In this document: positions 8,794 through 17,689 of the stretch, piece after piece
How the letters are laid out: every line of letters begins with the position of its first letter
Position numbering within the stretch: position 1 is the stretch's first letter
Assembly: GCA_965219935.1 (NCBI GenBank)
Contig: CBDCOU010000003.1
Span: 2,294,001-2,358,000, forward strand
Direction: 5' to 3'
Source: Bin34 sp965219935
GTDB taxonomy: Bacteria > Chloroflexota > Anaerolineae > Caldilineales > Caldilineaceae
Length of the DNA: 64,000 nucleotides
Program-made: the position numbers and the translations under genes
Notes under the pieces: generated by a model
Database searches by the model: none
What the model saw: the letters and a program-made list of their open reading frames with translations, nothing else
What the model was told of the DNA's origin: nothing

Positions 8794-9744
8794 GTGGAAA
8801 CCCAGCGCCAGTGGTCGGAAGCAGCCATCGCCCGCACCACACCGTCCCTGCTCGGCCTCTCGGCTGGTTCATCGGTGAGCCTGCGCATCATCCTGCAACC
8901 CAACGGGCAGGTGGCCGTCCACTACGCGGTGGACGAAAACGCGGTGTGCAGCACGCGCCCCTGCGGGGACGCCACCGTGGGCGTGGACAAGGGCTACACC
9001 GAAGCCTACACGGACAGCGACGGCGAGCGGCACGGCCAGGGTCTGGGAGACCTGTTGGCTGCGGAAAGCGATCACCAAAAGGTCAAGGGCCAACGTCGCA
9101 ACCACCTGCGGTCGACGGCGGAGAAGCACGAGGCCAAGGGCAACCACCGCAAGGCCGACAACATCCGACGGCACAACCTGGGCCGCAACAAGTGGAACCA
9201 GCGCACGCGCCAACACCAAAAGAGGGCGCGCAACCTGCTGTGCCAAGCCGCCCACGCCGTGGTCGACAAGGCGGACACCATCGCCTGCGAAGACCTGACG
9301 GCGCCCATGCCGTCCGCCCGGTATCGCCACCGGGACACCCACCGTCGCCTGAACGGCTGGGTCAAGGGCGTGATGGCGGACACACTCACTGCCATATCTC
9401 GGCGCAGAGGTTCTGCGCCGGCCTTGGTCAATCCGGCCTACACATCGCAAATCGACTCCCGCACCGGCCTGTTGCAGGGCCGTCGTCAAGGGGATCGGTT
9501 TCACTGCATCGACGGGGCTGTGCTGGACGCGGACGCCAATGCCGCCTGCAATATTCTGGCGAGGCTGTACGACGACGGGATTACGTTGTACACGCCCTTC
9601 AGGGCAGTCAAGGCCCTGCTCGTCGAACGAACCAGGCTGTCGGTGGGGACTGCTCCACCCGGACTCGAGTTGCGGGGGCCTGCAACCACGCCCCCATCAA
9701 CCGAGAGCGAATTACCGGCATCGGTACCGAAGTGTGCCGATTAA
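8794..9744 (+). CDS. TnpB-like transposon nuclease (IS1341-like), zinc ribbon missing
   Basis: The 316-residue product shows the split RuvC core of TnpB proteins: GVDKGYTEAYTD (first Asp), a basic helical middle, IACEDLT (Glu), and DADANAACNIL (last Asp). In most TnpB proteins four cysteines of a zinc ribbon lie between the second and third motifs. Here the segment from PAYTSQIDSRTG to FHCIDG keeps one Cys only. The GTG at 8794 is the first start after a stop, and the usual N-terminal wedge domain is short or absent, so the gene may be truncated. No TnpA is adjacent. The last bases (9692-9711) match the end of a relic near 18310. RNA-guided cleavage is known for the superfamily but unproven for this branch. 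Confidence 0.7.
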   Translation: METQRQWSEAAIARTTPSLLGLSAGSSVSLRIILQPNGQVAVHYAVDENAVCSTRPCGDATVGVDKGYTEAYTDSDGERHGQGLGDLLAAESDHQKVKGQRRNHLRSTAEKHEAKGNHRKADNIRRHNLGRNKWNQRTRQHQKRARNLLCQAAHAVVDKADTIACEDLTAPMPSARYRHRDTHRRLNGWVKGVMADTLTAISRRRGSAPALVNPAYTSQIDSRTGLLQGRRQGDRFHCIDGAVLDADANAACNILARLYDDGITLYTPFRAVKALLVERTRLSVGTAPPGLELRGPATTPPSTESELPASVPKCAD

Positions 9745-9911
9745 TGGAACAGGCAAGCAAATGGGGTTCATGAGAGAGTTGGGTGCCGCCGTGAGCTCGG
9801 CCTGTCGGTAACTACGAGACACAAGATGGCAGAAGCCACAATGCGCTACCCCGCACCGACTGAAGTTGGCGCCGGGGTACGGGGCATCGAGCCTCAGCCT
9901 CTACTCGACTT

Positions 9912-10406
9912 TCAAAAGATTATGCTCACCGCTCCGTGCTGGGACAGGGATTCATTGTCCAGCACTGCCCGCCGGTAGCTGATTTTGAACCCTCCGTCAA
10001 CCCGTTTAAGCATGTACTCGTAGCGGCCCACGTAGGGGGCGCTTTCGCCACTTCGGAAACGGTAAACCAGGGCATTGGCGCTGACCGCCAGTACGCCGTC
10101 GCCAGCCTCCTTGACCCGAACGTTGCTGACAAAGCGCCTGGTGCGGGACGAAGGGTACTCCCGGTGACCATGGCGGCTGTTCAAACGTTTCACCCTGGCC
10201 TGAAGGCGCACAATATCGTCGTCGATGAAAACCAGGTCCTGTCCCGGGTCGCCTTCCGGCAGGTCGGTGGTGGGAACTACGTACCTGGCATCCTCGGTAA
10301 AGAGGGCCGCCCACTCGTCCAGGCGCCACTCGTCCAGCAAGGCCGCCTCTTTGTAGAGGAAATCCTGCACCTCTTCTCTTAGAGACCAGGCTTCGCTTAG
10401 CTGCAT
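9912..10406 (-). CDS. Aromatic-ring-hydroxylating dioxygenase, beta (small) subunit
   Basis: The 164-residue product fits the small subunit of Rieske non-haem iron dioxygenases, an SnoaL/NTF2-like fold that supports the alpha subunit. Typical features are the early FLYKEAALLDEWRLDEWAAL helix, the DARYVVP strand, and RRFVSNVRV in the second half. Its start overlaps the end of the alpha-subunit gene by 10 bases, so the pair is one operon with alpha first. No ferredoxin or reductase gene is next to it, so electron partners must come from elsewhere. Confidence 0.85.
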   Translation of the reverse strand: MQLSEAWSLREEVQDFLYKEAALLDEWRLDEWAALFTEDARYVVPTTDLPEGDPGQDLVFIDDDIVRLQARVKRLNSRHGHREYPSSRTRRFVSNVRVKEAGDGVLAVSANALVYRFRSGESAPYVGRYEYMLKRVDGGFKISYRRAVLDNESLSQHGAVSIIF

Positions 10407-11713
10407 GAGCCAACCACCTTTTCCCCAGGCATCCTGTCCGCTGTCTCGACCTTTTCCTTACCCATCAGTCGGCCGTGCCATTGGCGCCAGAATGCTCGCA
10501 ACTGAAGCTCCTCCGTCCACAAGGGAAGGGGACTCAGCATCCCCCTGGATATGTCGGACCACCCGACTTCAGTCGCACCAAACCCGGCCTGGCAGGACTC
10601 CACGGCCTCCACATCATCAGGCGTGGCAAATCCCCCTGGGCCGAGGAATGTCACAAAGGAATCTTGGCGAATGGAACGAAGTATCTCAGCCTCTTCTCTG
10701 GGGACGAGATGCCAGGCGGTTACTTCCATCCGATCGGCAGCCACCGGATTAATGTACCTGATGGTGGTTGCCATGATGTCATTGATCAGCAGGTTGGGAT
10801 AGATGAGCAAAGCCCGGTAGGTGTCCGCAATCTGCCCGGCACGCCTTTCCCCGTGTTTCTCCACCAATTGCTTTCGGACTTCTGCTATCGGTTCCCTGGC
10901 CGCCTGCCCAAACGAGGGATGCCAGTGAGCAGCGGCGCGTCCATTGACGGCGCTGATCTCAACCTGGCTGTGGCCGTTGCCCAGCGCTCGCGCTACACTG
11001 GGGATTCCTGCCTGCGTCGTTGGCCCGCTGTCACCGCTCCCGAAACTGTTGATGTAATCGATGTAGGTAAGGTGGGTCGGGACAAAATGATAGCCGTCCA
11101 TTCCGTTCTCGACCATGAGCTTCCAGTTGGCTTTCGCCGTGTATTGGTTGGAGCCCGGAATTACCTTCATGCCTCCTTCCGATTGGTCAAGGATCAGGTC
11201 GATACCATCCTTGGCTCCAGCCAGGTAAGTGACGAGGTCGTCTGCCAGCGGATTGAAATTCACAAAATAGAAACCCCGGTAAGAGTCAACTCGGGGCGGC
11301 GACTTTAATCCCAGATCGCCCTTGTCGAAGTCCGGCCCGTAGGCGTCCTCGCTGGGGACACCGATGAGTTCCCCGGTGTAGAAGAATGTCCAGGCATGGT
11401 AAAAGCATTGAAACACTGACGCATTCCCAGTGTCGCGGCGACAAATTAACGCGCCCCGGTGGGGACAGGAATTGAGGAATACCCTCACCTGCCCATCCCT
11501 ACCACGGACCATGAAGAGCGGCCGTCCGGCCACCGTTCGGCGCCGGTAATCCCCAGGCTGTTCCACTTCCGACTCATGTCCGATGTAGACCCAGCACTGG
11601 TCGAATATACGTTCCCTTTCCAGTTCCAGGATGCTAGGTGAGGTCAACGCTGAGCGGTGATAGCGAAAAATACCCTTTTCTCTGTCGTCGATGATTAAGT
11701 CTTTGGTCTCCAA
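10397..11713 (-). CDS. Aromatic-ring-hydroxylating dioxygenase, alpha (catalytic) subunit
   Basis: The 438-residue protein has both hallmarks of the catalytic subunit. The Rieske [2Fe-2S] ligands are Cys83, His85, Cys103 and His106 (CPHRG and CFYHAW). The mononuclear iron site lies in ENGMDGYHFVPTH: Asp206 is the electron bridge, and His209 and His214 are iron ligands. Length and order match the family. It would insert O2 into an aromatic or related ring, using electrons from an unseen ferredoxin/reductase. The operon sits between mobile-element genes, so horizontal acquisition is plausible. The substrate cannot be assigned. Confidence 0.88.
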   Translation of the reverse strand: METKDLIIDDREKGIFRYHRSALTSPSILELERERIFDQCWVYIGHESEVEQPGDYRRRTVAGRPLFMVRGRDGQVRVFLNSCPHRGALICRRDTGNASVFQCFYHAWTFFYTGELIGVPSEDAYGPDFDKGDLGLKSPPRVDSYRGFYFVNFNPLADDLVTYLAGAKDGIDLILDQSEGGMKVIPGSNQYTAKANWKLMVENGMDGYHFVPTHLTYIDYINSFGSGDSGPTTQAGIPSVARALGNGHSQVEISAVNGRAAAHWHPSFGQAAREPIAEVRKQLVEKHGERRAGQIADTYRALLIYPNLLINDIMATTIRYINPVAADRMEVTAWHLVPREEAEILRSIRQDSFVTFLGPGGFATPDDVEAVESCQAGFGATEVGWSDISRGMLSPLPLWTEELQLRAFWRQWHGRLMGKEKVETADRMPGEKVVGSCS

Positions 11714-11955
11714 CTAGCACTCCCTGCGATGCTTCGGTTTGGCGTTCCGGGTATTCTAGACGAGCCGTGCGGGGCGGTCGTCACGGCGGATCTCACTGCC
11801 GACGCTCGAGCCGAATCTATTCCGACCTTCTGGTCGACCGTGTATCAAAACAACATCTCCTATTTCAAGAGTCTGCGAGTAACGCAGTGGCACAAGCGTA
11901 CCTGAGTGTAGTCTACCAGATGCCACCAAGCTTGAAAACATTAAGAACCTTTGGG

Positions 11956-11978
11956 CACTGTTTCAATCTCGTTGATAT
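11956..11978 (+). repeat. 23-base repeat, copy 1
   Basis: CACTGTTTCAATCTCGTTGA plus TAT is identical at 17005-17027 on the same strand. This copy lies just before the chimeric transposase relic; the other lies just outside a TnpB relic. It may be an element end, an insertion target or an orphan repeat. Confidence 0.6.
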
Positions 11979-11981
11979 TGG

Positions 11982-12902
11982 TTGTGGCGCACAGACGACG
12001 AGGGGTCCCTACAATGGTGTTGTGCTGACAACCAAAGAGGACCCCTCGTCGTGGACTACATCCTAACGCCCGTCGACCCCGAGCGTCAACGGGCACTGCC
12101 CGCGGCCCCGTCCGCCTGCCCCCAATGCGGTGCCTGCGCCTGGCGCCGCAACGGCACCTATGCCCGCGACCTGGTCGTCCTGGGGCGGCTGCAGGTGCAG
12201 CGCTGGCAGTGCAAGGCCTGCCTGGGCAGCGCCTCGCCCCTGCCGCCGGGTGTGACCGCCCTCCAACGGCCCCAGGCCTTCCGGGAACTGATGACGTCCC
12301 TGTATGTGCACAGCGTCAGTTTCCGGGGGCTGGTCCGGATCCTGGACCTGTTGGGCTGCGGGGTGGGCGCGGCCACCCTGTGGCGGGACGTGCAACAGCC
12401 GCTGGGCCTGGAACCAGCCCAGTTGAAACACACTCAGGGGCCGGTCCCGGACCACGGCCGCCGGGGTCAGGGGCGGCCGGCGCACGCGTCCAGGGGCCAG
12501 GCGATCCAGCAGGGCCGCGATATCCGGCATCCAGGGACCGGGTTGGCCCCCGGTCTTGAGGTGCCAGGCCACGGGCAGGGCCAGGCCGACCTCCTCAGGA
12601 GTGTCCCCGGCATCGGCTGCGTGGTGACCGGCGTCCTGCTGGCGGAACTGCCCGAACTGGGCCAGTTGTCCCACCGCACCCTGGCGGCCCTGGTTGGGGT
12701 CGCGCCCTTCAACCGCGACAGTGGCCAATTCCAGGGGCGACGCACCATCGGTGGCGGCCGAGCCTCGGTGCGTCAAGCCCTGTACATGGCCACGCTCTCC
12801 GCCACCCGGGCCAATCCTGTCCTCCGGACCTTCTACACGCGCCTAGTCGCCCGGGGCAAACCCAAGAAGGTCGCTCTGGTCTCTGCCGCACCCAGTTGCT
12901 GA
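11982..12902 (+). pseudogene. Chimeric transposase relic (zinc-ribbon IS / inverted DDE piece / IS110 C-terminus)
   Basis: One open frame of 306 codons holds pieces of different transposases. Roughly 12100-12420 encodes a zinc-binding N-terminus (CPQCG, then CKAC) with a helix-turn-helix-like LVRILDLLGCGVG. Roughly 12440-12590 makes no sense on the plus strand, but its minus strand reads LALPVAWHLKTGG and MPDIAALLDRLAP, typical of an IS4-like DDE transposase. From about 12600 the plus strand encodes an IS110 C-terminal domain: SVPGIG, ALVGVAPFNRDSG, GRRTIGGGRASVRQALYMAT, and ends in RGKPKKVAL. None of the three is complete, so no active transposase is expected. Confidence 0.65.
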
Positions 12903-12924
12903 CGGCGCGCCCCTCTCACCCAAC

Positions 12925-12948
12925 CCCACAGATTAGGGAATCTGTGGG
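12925..12948. terminator. Hairpin after transposase relic
   Basis: CCCACAGATT (12925-12934) and AATCTGTGGG (12939-12948) form a perfect 10-base stem with a 4-base loop. No T-run follows, so it may be a weak terminator or an IS-end structure. The 12903-13120 stretch holds no gene. Confidence 0.4.
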
Positions 12949-13120
12949 TCCCACACAACATACAAGTTGCTATCAGCGGACAGCCGGGGGGTACGCGTCG
13001 GAGTTCGGCAACTGGGTCCAGTCTGCACCATCCGGTGAAACTGGCCTCGGGAGGTGACGAAGCCCGTGTGGGGCGGTGCCACCCCGGTTCAACGCGGATC
13101 CGGCCGGTGCACGCCGGCCT

Positions 13121-14779
13121 CTACATCTCGGATACCGTTGACCGAATAATGCCGTAGCCAGCGGCGAGGTCCGGCACCAAGTGGTCCGGCGGCACGCGCG
13201 CCAGCAGTTTCAGCGCATCGAAGGTCTGGCGCACCTCGGGCCGCATGCCTACGACCACAATCGTCTTCCGTCCGCCGGCCAGCGCGGCGTTGACAAGCTG
13301 TGAAATGACCACGGCGGCGGTCAGGTCGACAAACTGCGTGTTTGACAGATCGAACAACAGGAGACGGTGGTGTCGGATGTCCGGGCTGACGATGCGGGAC
13401 AGTTCCCGGGCCGACGCGATCGTGACCTGTTCCGGAAAGGCAACCAGTCCGGTCCGGGCACCGAAGGGATCCATTCCGGGCATGTCGCCAAACACAACAC
13501 GGTCCAGCACCGGCACGGAGCGTAGATGATCGGTCTCGAACCGCTGGGTCTGCATGTAGGTGACCAGCGAGGACAGGACAAAGCCAATCAGAACAGCACT
13601 GACAAAGTCGATGAACAGGGCGGCCAGGAGTGTCCCGGTGAAGATCAGGGCATCGTGGCGCGCCACCTTGGCGATGCCCCGCAGGAACTGCATGTCCAAC
13701 GCCGCGAAACCCGCCACCACAATGACCGCCGCGATGACGACCCGCGGCGTCTGTTCAATCACAACCGCCGAGCCGGGAATCAGGATTACCAGCAGGAACA
13801 CCGCGCCGACTGTCGCACCCGACACGGGAGTGCGGCCACCTGTCCGGATGTTGGTGAGGGTACCGGTGCTGACGGAACCGGGCATGCCGCCCAAGAGGCC
13901 GGCAGCGACGTTGCCCAGCCCGACACCGACCAGTTCACGGTTCGGCAGGTGTCGGGACCCGGTCAGCGAGTCAACCAGGAAGGCCAGAACCAAAATCATT
14001 ACGGCACTCAACAGCGCCAGCACGAAGGCGGAGGGGAGGATGCGTGTCACATAGCCAGGTGCCAGGACCGGCAGAATGAGGTTGGGCAGGCCGGTCTGTA
14101 CGGTGCCGATTCTCGTCGTCTCGGGAAACAGGAACATCCCGGCTGCAAAACCCGCCACCAGCATCATGATGGTCACCGGCACCGCCGCCGCCAACTTGCC
14201 TCGCCACAACGGCACCAGCGCAAAGCAGATTCCCGACAACGCGACCGCCGGCAGGTGCGCACCGCGCACGGCCTGGGGCAGGGAGACAATCGCCGCCGCC
14301 ACGCCGGACGGCGTGAGCTCCGCCCCGAGGAGCACATGGAGCTGGGACACGATGAGGGTGATGGCCAGCGAGGTGAACAATCCCGCCAGCAGCGGATGGG
14401 GGACAAAGGCCACGTACCGACCCAGCCGGAGGATGCCGAACCCGATTTGGAAGAGGCCCGCCAGGACGACAATCGTGAACGCCTCGGCGGTGGAGGTTGC
14501 GTATTCGGCAACCAGAAAGGCCATTGCCGTCGCGATCAGGATATTGGGACCTCGCACTACTGCGGCCACGCCTCCGCAGACGGTACCCACCAGTGACAGC
14601 GCGATGCCTCCGTACAAGCCCGCCACCGCGCCGAGACCCGAGATCAGACCATAGCCGATCGAGAGCGGGAAGAGCACAAAGGCGGCCATCAGGCCCCCCA
14701 GAAGATCCTTGCGCAAGTCCGCGGATGTGTAGCGCGTCGGCCACAATTCGCGCGGGAACAGCCTACCTGTCCAATTCAC
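13121..14779 (-). CDS. SulP family anion transporter with STAS domain (copy 1)
   Basis: The 552-residue protein is a SulP/SLC26-type transporter for sulfate, bicarbonate or a similar anion. It has about a dozen hydrophobic segments (residues ~25-400) with the early GLISGLGAVAGLYGG motif and the GNVAAGLLGGMPGS segment. A cytoplasmic STAS domain follows, ending in LLFDLSNTQFVDLTAAVV and a final Rossmann-like strand. It is nearly the same protein as the gene at 28934-30592, in the same orientation, and the two bracket the polyketide locus. The extra-genic flank on its 3' side also matches the second copy. The ion carried is not readable from sequence. Confidence 0.88.
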   Translation of the reverse strand: MNWTGRLFPRELWPTRYTSADLRKDLLGGLMAAFVLFPLSIGYGLISGLGAVAGLYGGIALSLVGTVCGGVAAVVRGPNILIATAMAFLVAEYATSTAEAFTIVVLAGLFQIGFGILRLGRYVAFVPHPLLAGLFTSLAITLIVSQLHVLLGAELTPSGVAAAIVSLPQAVRGAHLPAVALSGICFALVPLWRGKLAAAVPVTIMMLVAGFAAGMFLFPETTRIGTVQTGLPNLILPVLAPGYVTRILPSAFVLALLSAVMILVLAFLVDSLTGSRHLPNRELVGVGLGNVAAGLLGGMPGSVSTGTLTNIRTGGRTPVSGATVGAVFLLVILIPGSAVVIEQTPRVVIAAVIVVAGFAALDMQFLRGIAKVARHDALIFTGTLLAALFIDFVSAVLIGFVLSSLVTYMQTQRFETDHLRSVPVLDRVVFGDMPGMDPFGARTGLVAFPEQVTIASARELSRIVSPDIRHHRLLLFDLSNTQFVDLTAAVVISQLVNAALAGGRKTIVVVGMRPEVRQTFDALKLLARVPPDHLVPDLAAGYGIIRSTVSEM

Positions 14780-14962
14780 GGTCGCGTCTGTATCGCGGTA
14801 CGAGGCACACCTGCGGATTGGGCGTCAAGCCGCACCTTGGAATGAGACAGCGAACCCAGGCCGCACATCATTGTCGGCGACCAACTCGAAACCGAAACCA
14901 TCGCGGAGATAGGCAGAACCATGTGGGATGGTGGCAATGCCAACCACCAAAGTACTCCCGTG

Positions 14963-15904
14963 TCAGACAAGGTTGCGTTCGCGAAGAAACTCGATCACGA
15001 CATCCCGGCACGCATCCGGCTGTTCCAGCTGCAGAAAGTGCGTGGTCTCCGGTAGAAAGTCGTAGTCCACGGTCACGAAGTCGCTGACGTGGGTGGCCGG
15101 CAGGTAGGCAAAGGGCATCGTGGGATCGGCACCGAGCACCTTGACGGGGCACTCCAGTGTCGTGTAGTCCACCATGACAGCCAACACGCCCGCATAGGCG
15201 GCAATCTGGGCTTCGTATTCCGGCGGGCACCTAAGTTCATAGCCAACGTCGTGCGCGATTGGTTGCAACGTCGTGCGCGCAATCAATTCGCGACCACCGC
15301 TCACCAAATGCCGAAACATCGGCACAAACCCCAGCAGTTCGACAAACTGCTCGATTGAATCAAACCGGCGCGCACGGCGCCGAATGCCGCGTTCGACTTT
15401 GGTGATGGCCTCCTCAAAGGCTTGGAAGGTCGGCTTTAGCCTCCTGGCGATGGGAGGATCAAAAAGAACCAGGCCGGCATAATGGGTACCCAGTTCTTCC
15501 GACAGGAGCGGCGCCAAACAGGAAACCGAGTGGTACAAGCCGATTACCGGCTTGTTGCCCCACCGTTCTCCGACCGCCTTCAAGACTGCGTCGTGATCGC
15601 GCACGAAGGATACGACGGTATGGTCGCGCTGGGAGCCCCGGTCGTTCCATCCGTGACTGCGCAGATCGAACACCAGTACGTCGAAATCGTTGAGCAGCAG
15701 GGACCAGAAAGGATAGTAGGCGTCGATGGCCAGTCCATTGGCATGGCTAAGGACTACCCTGGGGCCTGCGGGATTGCCGTGTCGCCTGACTTGGATCACC
15801 GTGTCTCCGTCCGACGTTGCCTGGATCAAGGAAGCAGGTTCCGGCAGTTCAATACACGAGTCGCGCGCCGACGAAGGGCACAGGACGGATGACGTGTTCT
15901 TCAT
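14963..15904 (-). CDS. Alpha/beta hydrolase
   Basis: The 313-residue product has an alpha/beta hydrolase fold. The oxyanion-region loop is VLSHANGLA, the nucleophile elbow is GLYHSVSC (Ser in H-S-V-S rather than the usual G-x-S-x-G), and the late PETTHFLQLEQPD strand gives the catalytic His. An acid is likely in the VKVLGADPTMPF region. No signal peptide is present. It lies on the opposite strand next to the ACP/PKS genes and inside the SulP repeats, so it could act as a trans thioesterase or tailoring esterase for the polyketide. That link is inference from position. Confidence 0.75.
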   Translation of the reverse strand: MKNTSSVLCPSSARDSCIELPEPASLIQATSDGDTVIQVRRHGNPAGPRVVLSHANGLAIDAYYPFWSLLLNDFDVLVFDLRSHGWNDRGSQRDHTVVSFVRDHDAVLKAVGERWGNKPVIGLYHSVSCLAPLLSEELGTHYAGLVLFDPPIARRLKPTFQAFEEAITKVERGIRRRARRFDSIEQFVELLGFVPMFRHLVSGGRELIARTTLQPIAHDVGYELRCPPEYEAQIAAYAGVLAVMVDYTTLECPVKVLGADPTMPFAYLPATHVSDFVTVDYDFLPETTHFLQLEQPDACRDVVIEFLRERNLV

Positions 15905-16167
15905 GGAATTGGTATTGGATGAGAGTGACGGACCACTCGTGGTCGTGCCGCTGGCCCCGAGGCCCGCGGTTCGGCAGGAAGACGGCTGAATCGGTGCCTG
16001 CGCGCACGCAGGGCAGGAAGTCCGGATCCACCAGGGGATATGCCGCGGCCGGAGTGGTCGATGGTAACCGGGCCTTTACGGCCGCGGTTGCCAAAGGTTG
16101 CCAGATGCCAGTTGGCGATTGGTTGGTGGTGGAAGCGGAACACCGGTCTTCAGAACCTATGGCAATC

Positions 16168-16960
16168 TCAACCTCCGACGTACATCGGAAGCGGACTGCC
16201 TGTCTGGTTGAGGCTTCGCTGACCGTGCGTTCCGGATGTCCGGCCCGTCTTACGGGTCTCCATGTCGGCGAAGACCGACTTGGCCGCCCGGGGGCACGTC
16301 TGACGGCGTTCTCGTTCCGGCCGCCCGCGCAACTGCAGGTCACGCAGCGGTACGTGCGCTCCGAGAGCAACAGCGACTGCTTCACGGCTCTGCAGTGGCT
16401 GCAGGTCTTCGATGACGGGTACCAGCGATCCAGACGCTGGCACGCCGTACCGTACCAGGCGCACTTGTACGCCAGCATGCGCACAACCTTGCCCATGCCG
16501 GCATCCGAGAGGGTCCGGCCCAACCACCCGTTGCGACTCATTCCCGCAAAGTTCAGCGTCTCCACCTTCACCGTGCCGCCACGTTTGGCGATTGCCGTGG
16601 CGATCTTGTGATGGTGGTCGTTGCGCAGATGTGAGACCTTGGCATACCGCCGATGTCGCTGGGCGTACAACCGCTCCCGACGGTCGGACCGTGTTGCGCC
16701 TATTGGTTGGCGTGAAGGACACATGCTTGCCGCGCTTGCGGTACTTCGTGAAGCCGACCCAGCGCGGACACTCCCTGGCCTTGACCGACTGGCGGTACTG
16801 GCCCCACGCCGCGAGACCCTTGCCGATGTGGATGATGGCGTTCTTGGCAACTTCTGGGACCACGGGTACAGATCCCGCTTGACAGTGGTTGGGATCCGTT
16901 GCACCGGGTCCAGGCTCAGGTCCGGTGGCAGTCGGGCACGCTTGATTCACGGGGGCATTG
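16168..16960 (-). pseudogene. Decayed TnpB (zinc-ribbon type) gene
   Basis: Pieces of a standard TnpB are spread over two minus-strand frames. One frame gives an N-terminal part (EVAKNAIIHIGKGLAAWGQY, then GFTKYRKRGKHVSF). The other gives YAKVSHLRNDHHHKIATAIA, VKVETLNFAGM, and a zinc-ribbon start WYPSSKTCSHC ... YRCVTCSCAGG. The block that should hold the first RuvC Asp is missing between them, and the frame shifts again before the C-terminal tail. Both an internal deletion and frameshifts make it inactive. It is of a different branch from the gene at 8794. The 15905-16167 stretch next to it holds no intact gene. Confidence 0.7.
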
Positions 16961-17004
16961 TACCGCGATGCAGCCGGTGCCGTTGCACCCGCTGCCAGCC
17001 GGGA

Positions 17005-17027
17005 CACTGTTTCAATCTCGTTGATAT
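17005..17027 (+). repeat. 23-base repeat, copy 2
   Basis: Identical to 11956-11978. It lies about 45 bases outside the 5' end of the TnpB relic. Confidence 0.6.
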
Positions 17028-17103
17028 GGGCTCATGCCAGGCCGTGGGCCATCGGGGATACAAAGTTACCCCTCCGTCTCCGTCTTCAAGTCCCAATCCA
17101 ACA

Positions 17104-17127
17104 TGTAACCTAACATGCGGTTACAAT
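17104..17127 (+). promoter_or_regulatory. Dyad overlapping a possible -10 box upstream of the ACP gene
   Basis: TGTAACC (17104-17110) and GGTTACA (17119-17125) are inverted arms 8 bases apart. The right arm overlaps TACAAT (17122-17127), a fair -10 box, about 127 bases before the ACP start. The layout suits a regulator-binding site controlling the polyketide genes, but no -35 box is obvious. Confidence 0.35.
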
Positions 17128-17253
17128 AGTGGCAGCCGAATGCCCGACGGACAATGCAAGCCGGATGGCTGTCGTCTCACTGCAGGGACAACTGAGGTCC
17201 AGAAGTCCAGCAATTCGGTCGTCAGGATTTACATCAGCAGATGGAGGTATGTT

Positions 17254-17499
17254 ATGTCGTCTACAGAGGAACGCGTCAAGCAGCTGATCGCCAACAACTT
17301 GGAGGTTGACGGCGAACCTGTCAGCGTGCCCGCGGATCTGAACGTTAGCTTGCAGGATTTGGGGGTGTCTTCACTCGATGTCGTTGCTTTCGGCAGGATA
17401 ATCCAACAGGAATTCGATGTTCCCTTCGGAATCGAACAGTGCAACGAATTGGAGACTCTGGCGGAGCTCGTCGAGTATCTGGATGCACAAGCGTCTTGA
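17254..17499 (+). CDS. Stand-alone acyl carrier protein
   Basis: The 81-residue acidic protein is an acyl carrier protein. The 4'-phosphopantetheine site is Ser40 in DLGVSSLDVVAF, with Ser in place of the usual Asp just before it. Helices II and III follow (GRIIQQEFDVPF, ETLAELVEYLDAQ). ATG 17254 is set by GGAGG at 17243-17247. It is the first gene of the polyketide locus and is separated from the PKS gene by a TnpB relic. The PKS second module lacks its own ACP, so this free ACP could serve it, load the first KS or take part in an accessory step. Confidence 0.85.
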   Translation: MSSTEERVKQLIANNLEVDGEPVSVPADLNVSLQDLGVSSLDVVAFGRIIQQEFDVPFGIEQCNELETLAELVEYLDAQAS

Positions 17500-17587
17500 T
17501 CGCTCCCACCTGTTCAGATGGTTGCCGTTTGATATTCGTGTTCATCCACAAGCTCCCGAAACCCCTATGTGACACCACAGGTTGAGT

Positions 17588-17620
17588 GCCATCTGCTGCG
17601 TGGCCGGTGCAGCAGATGGC
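17588..17620. terminator. Strong hairpin after the ACP gene
   Basis: GCCATCTGCTGC (17588-17599) and GCAGCAGATGGC (17609-17620) are perfect 12-base arms around a 9-base loop. No T-run follows. It lies 88 bases past the ACP stop and just before the TnpB relic, so it is either an attenuator/terminator or the hairpin end of the element. Confidence 0.45.
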
Positions 17621-17689
17621 CTATTGCTTCGGGATTGAGCGCGCGTCGCAGCATCGGCTGACCGTAGTCTACCGCCGGATGTCCTGTCA

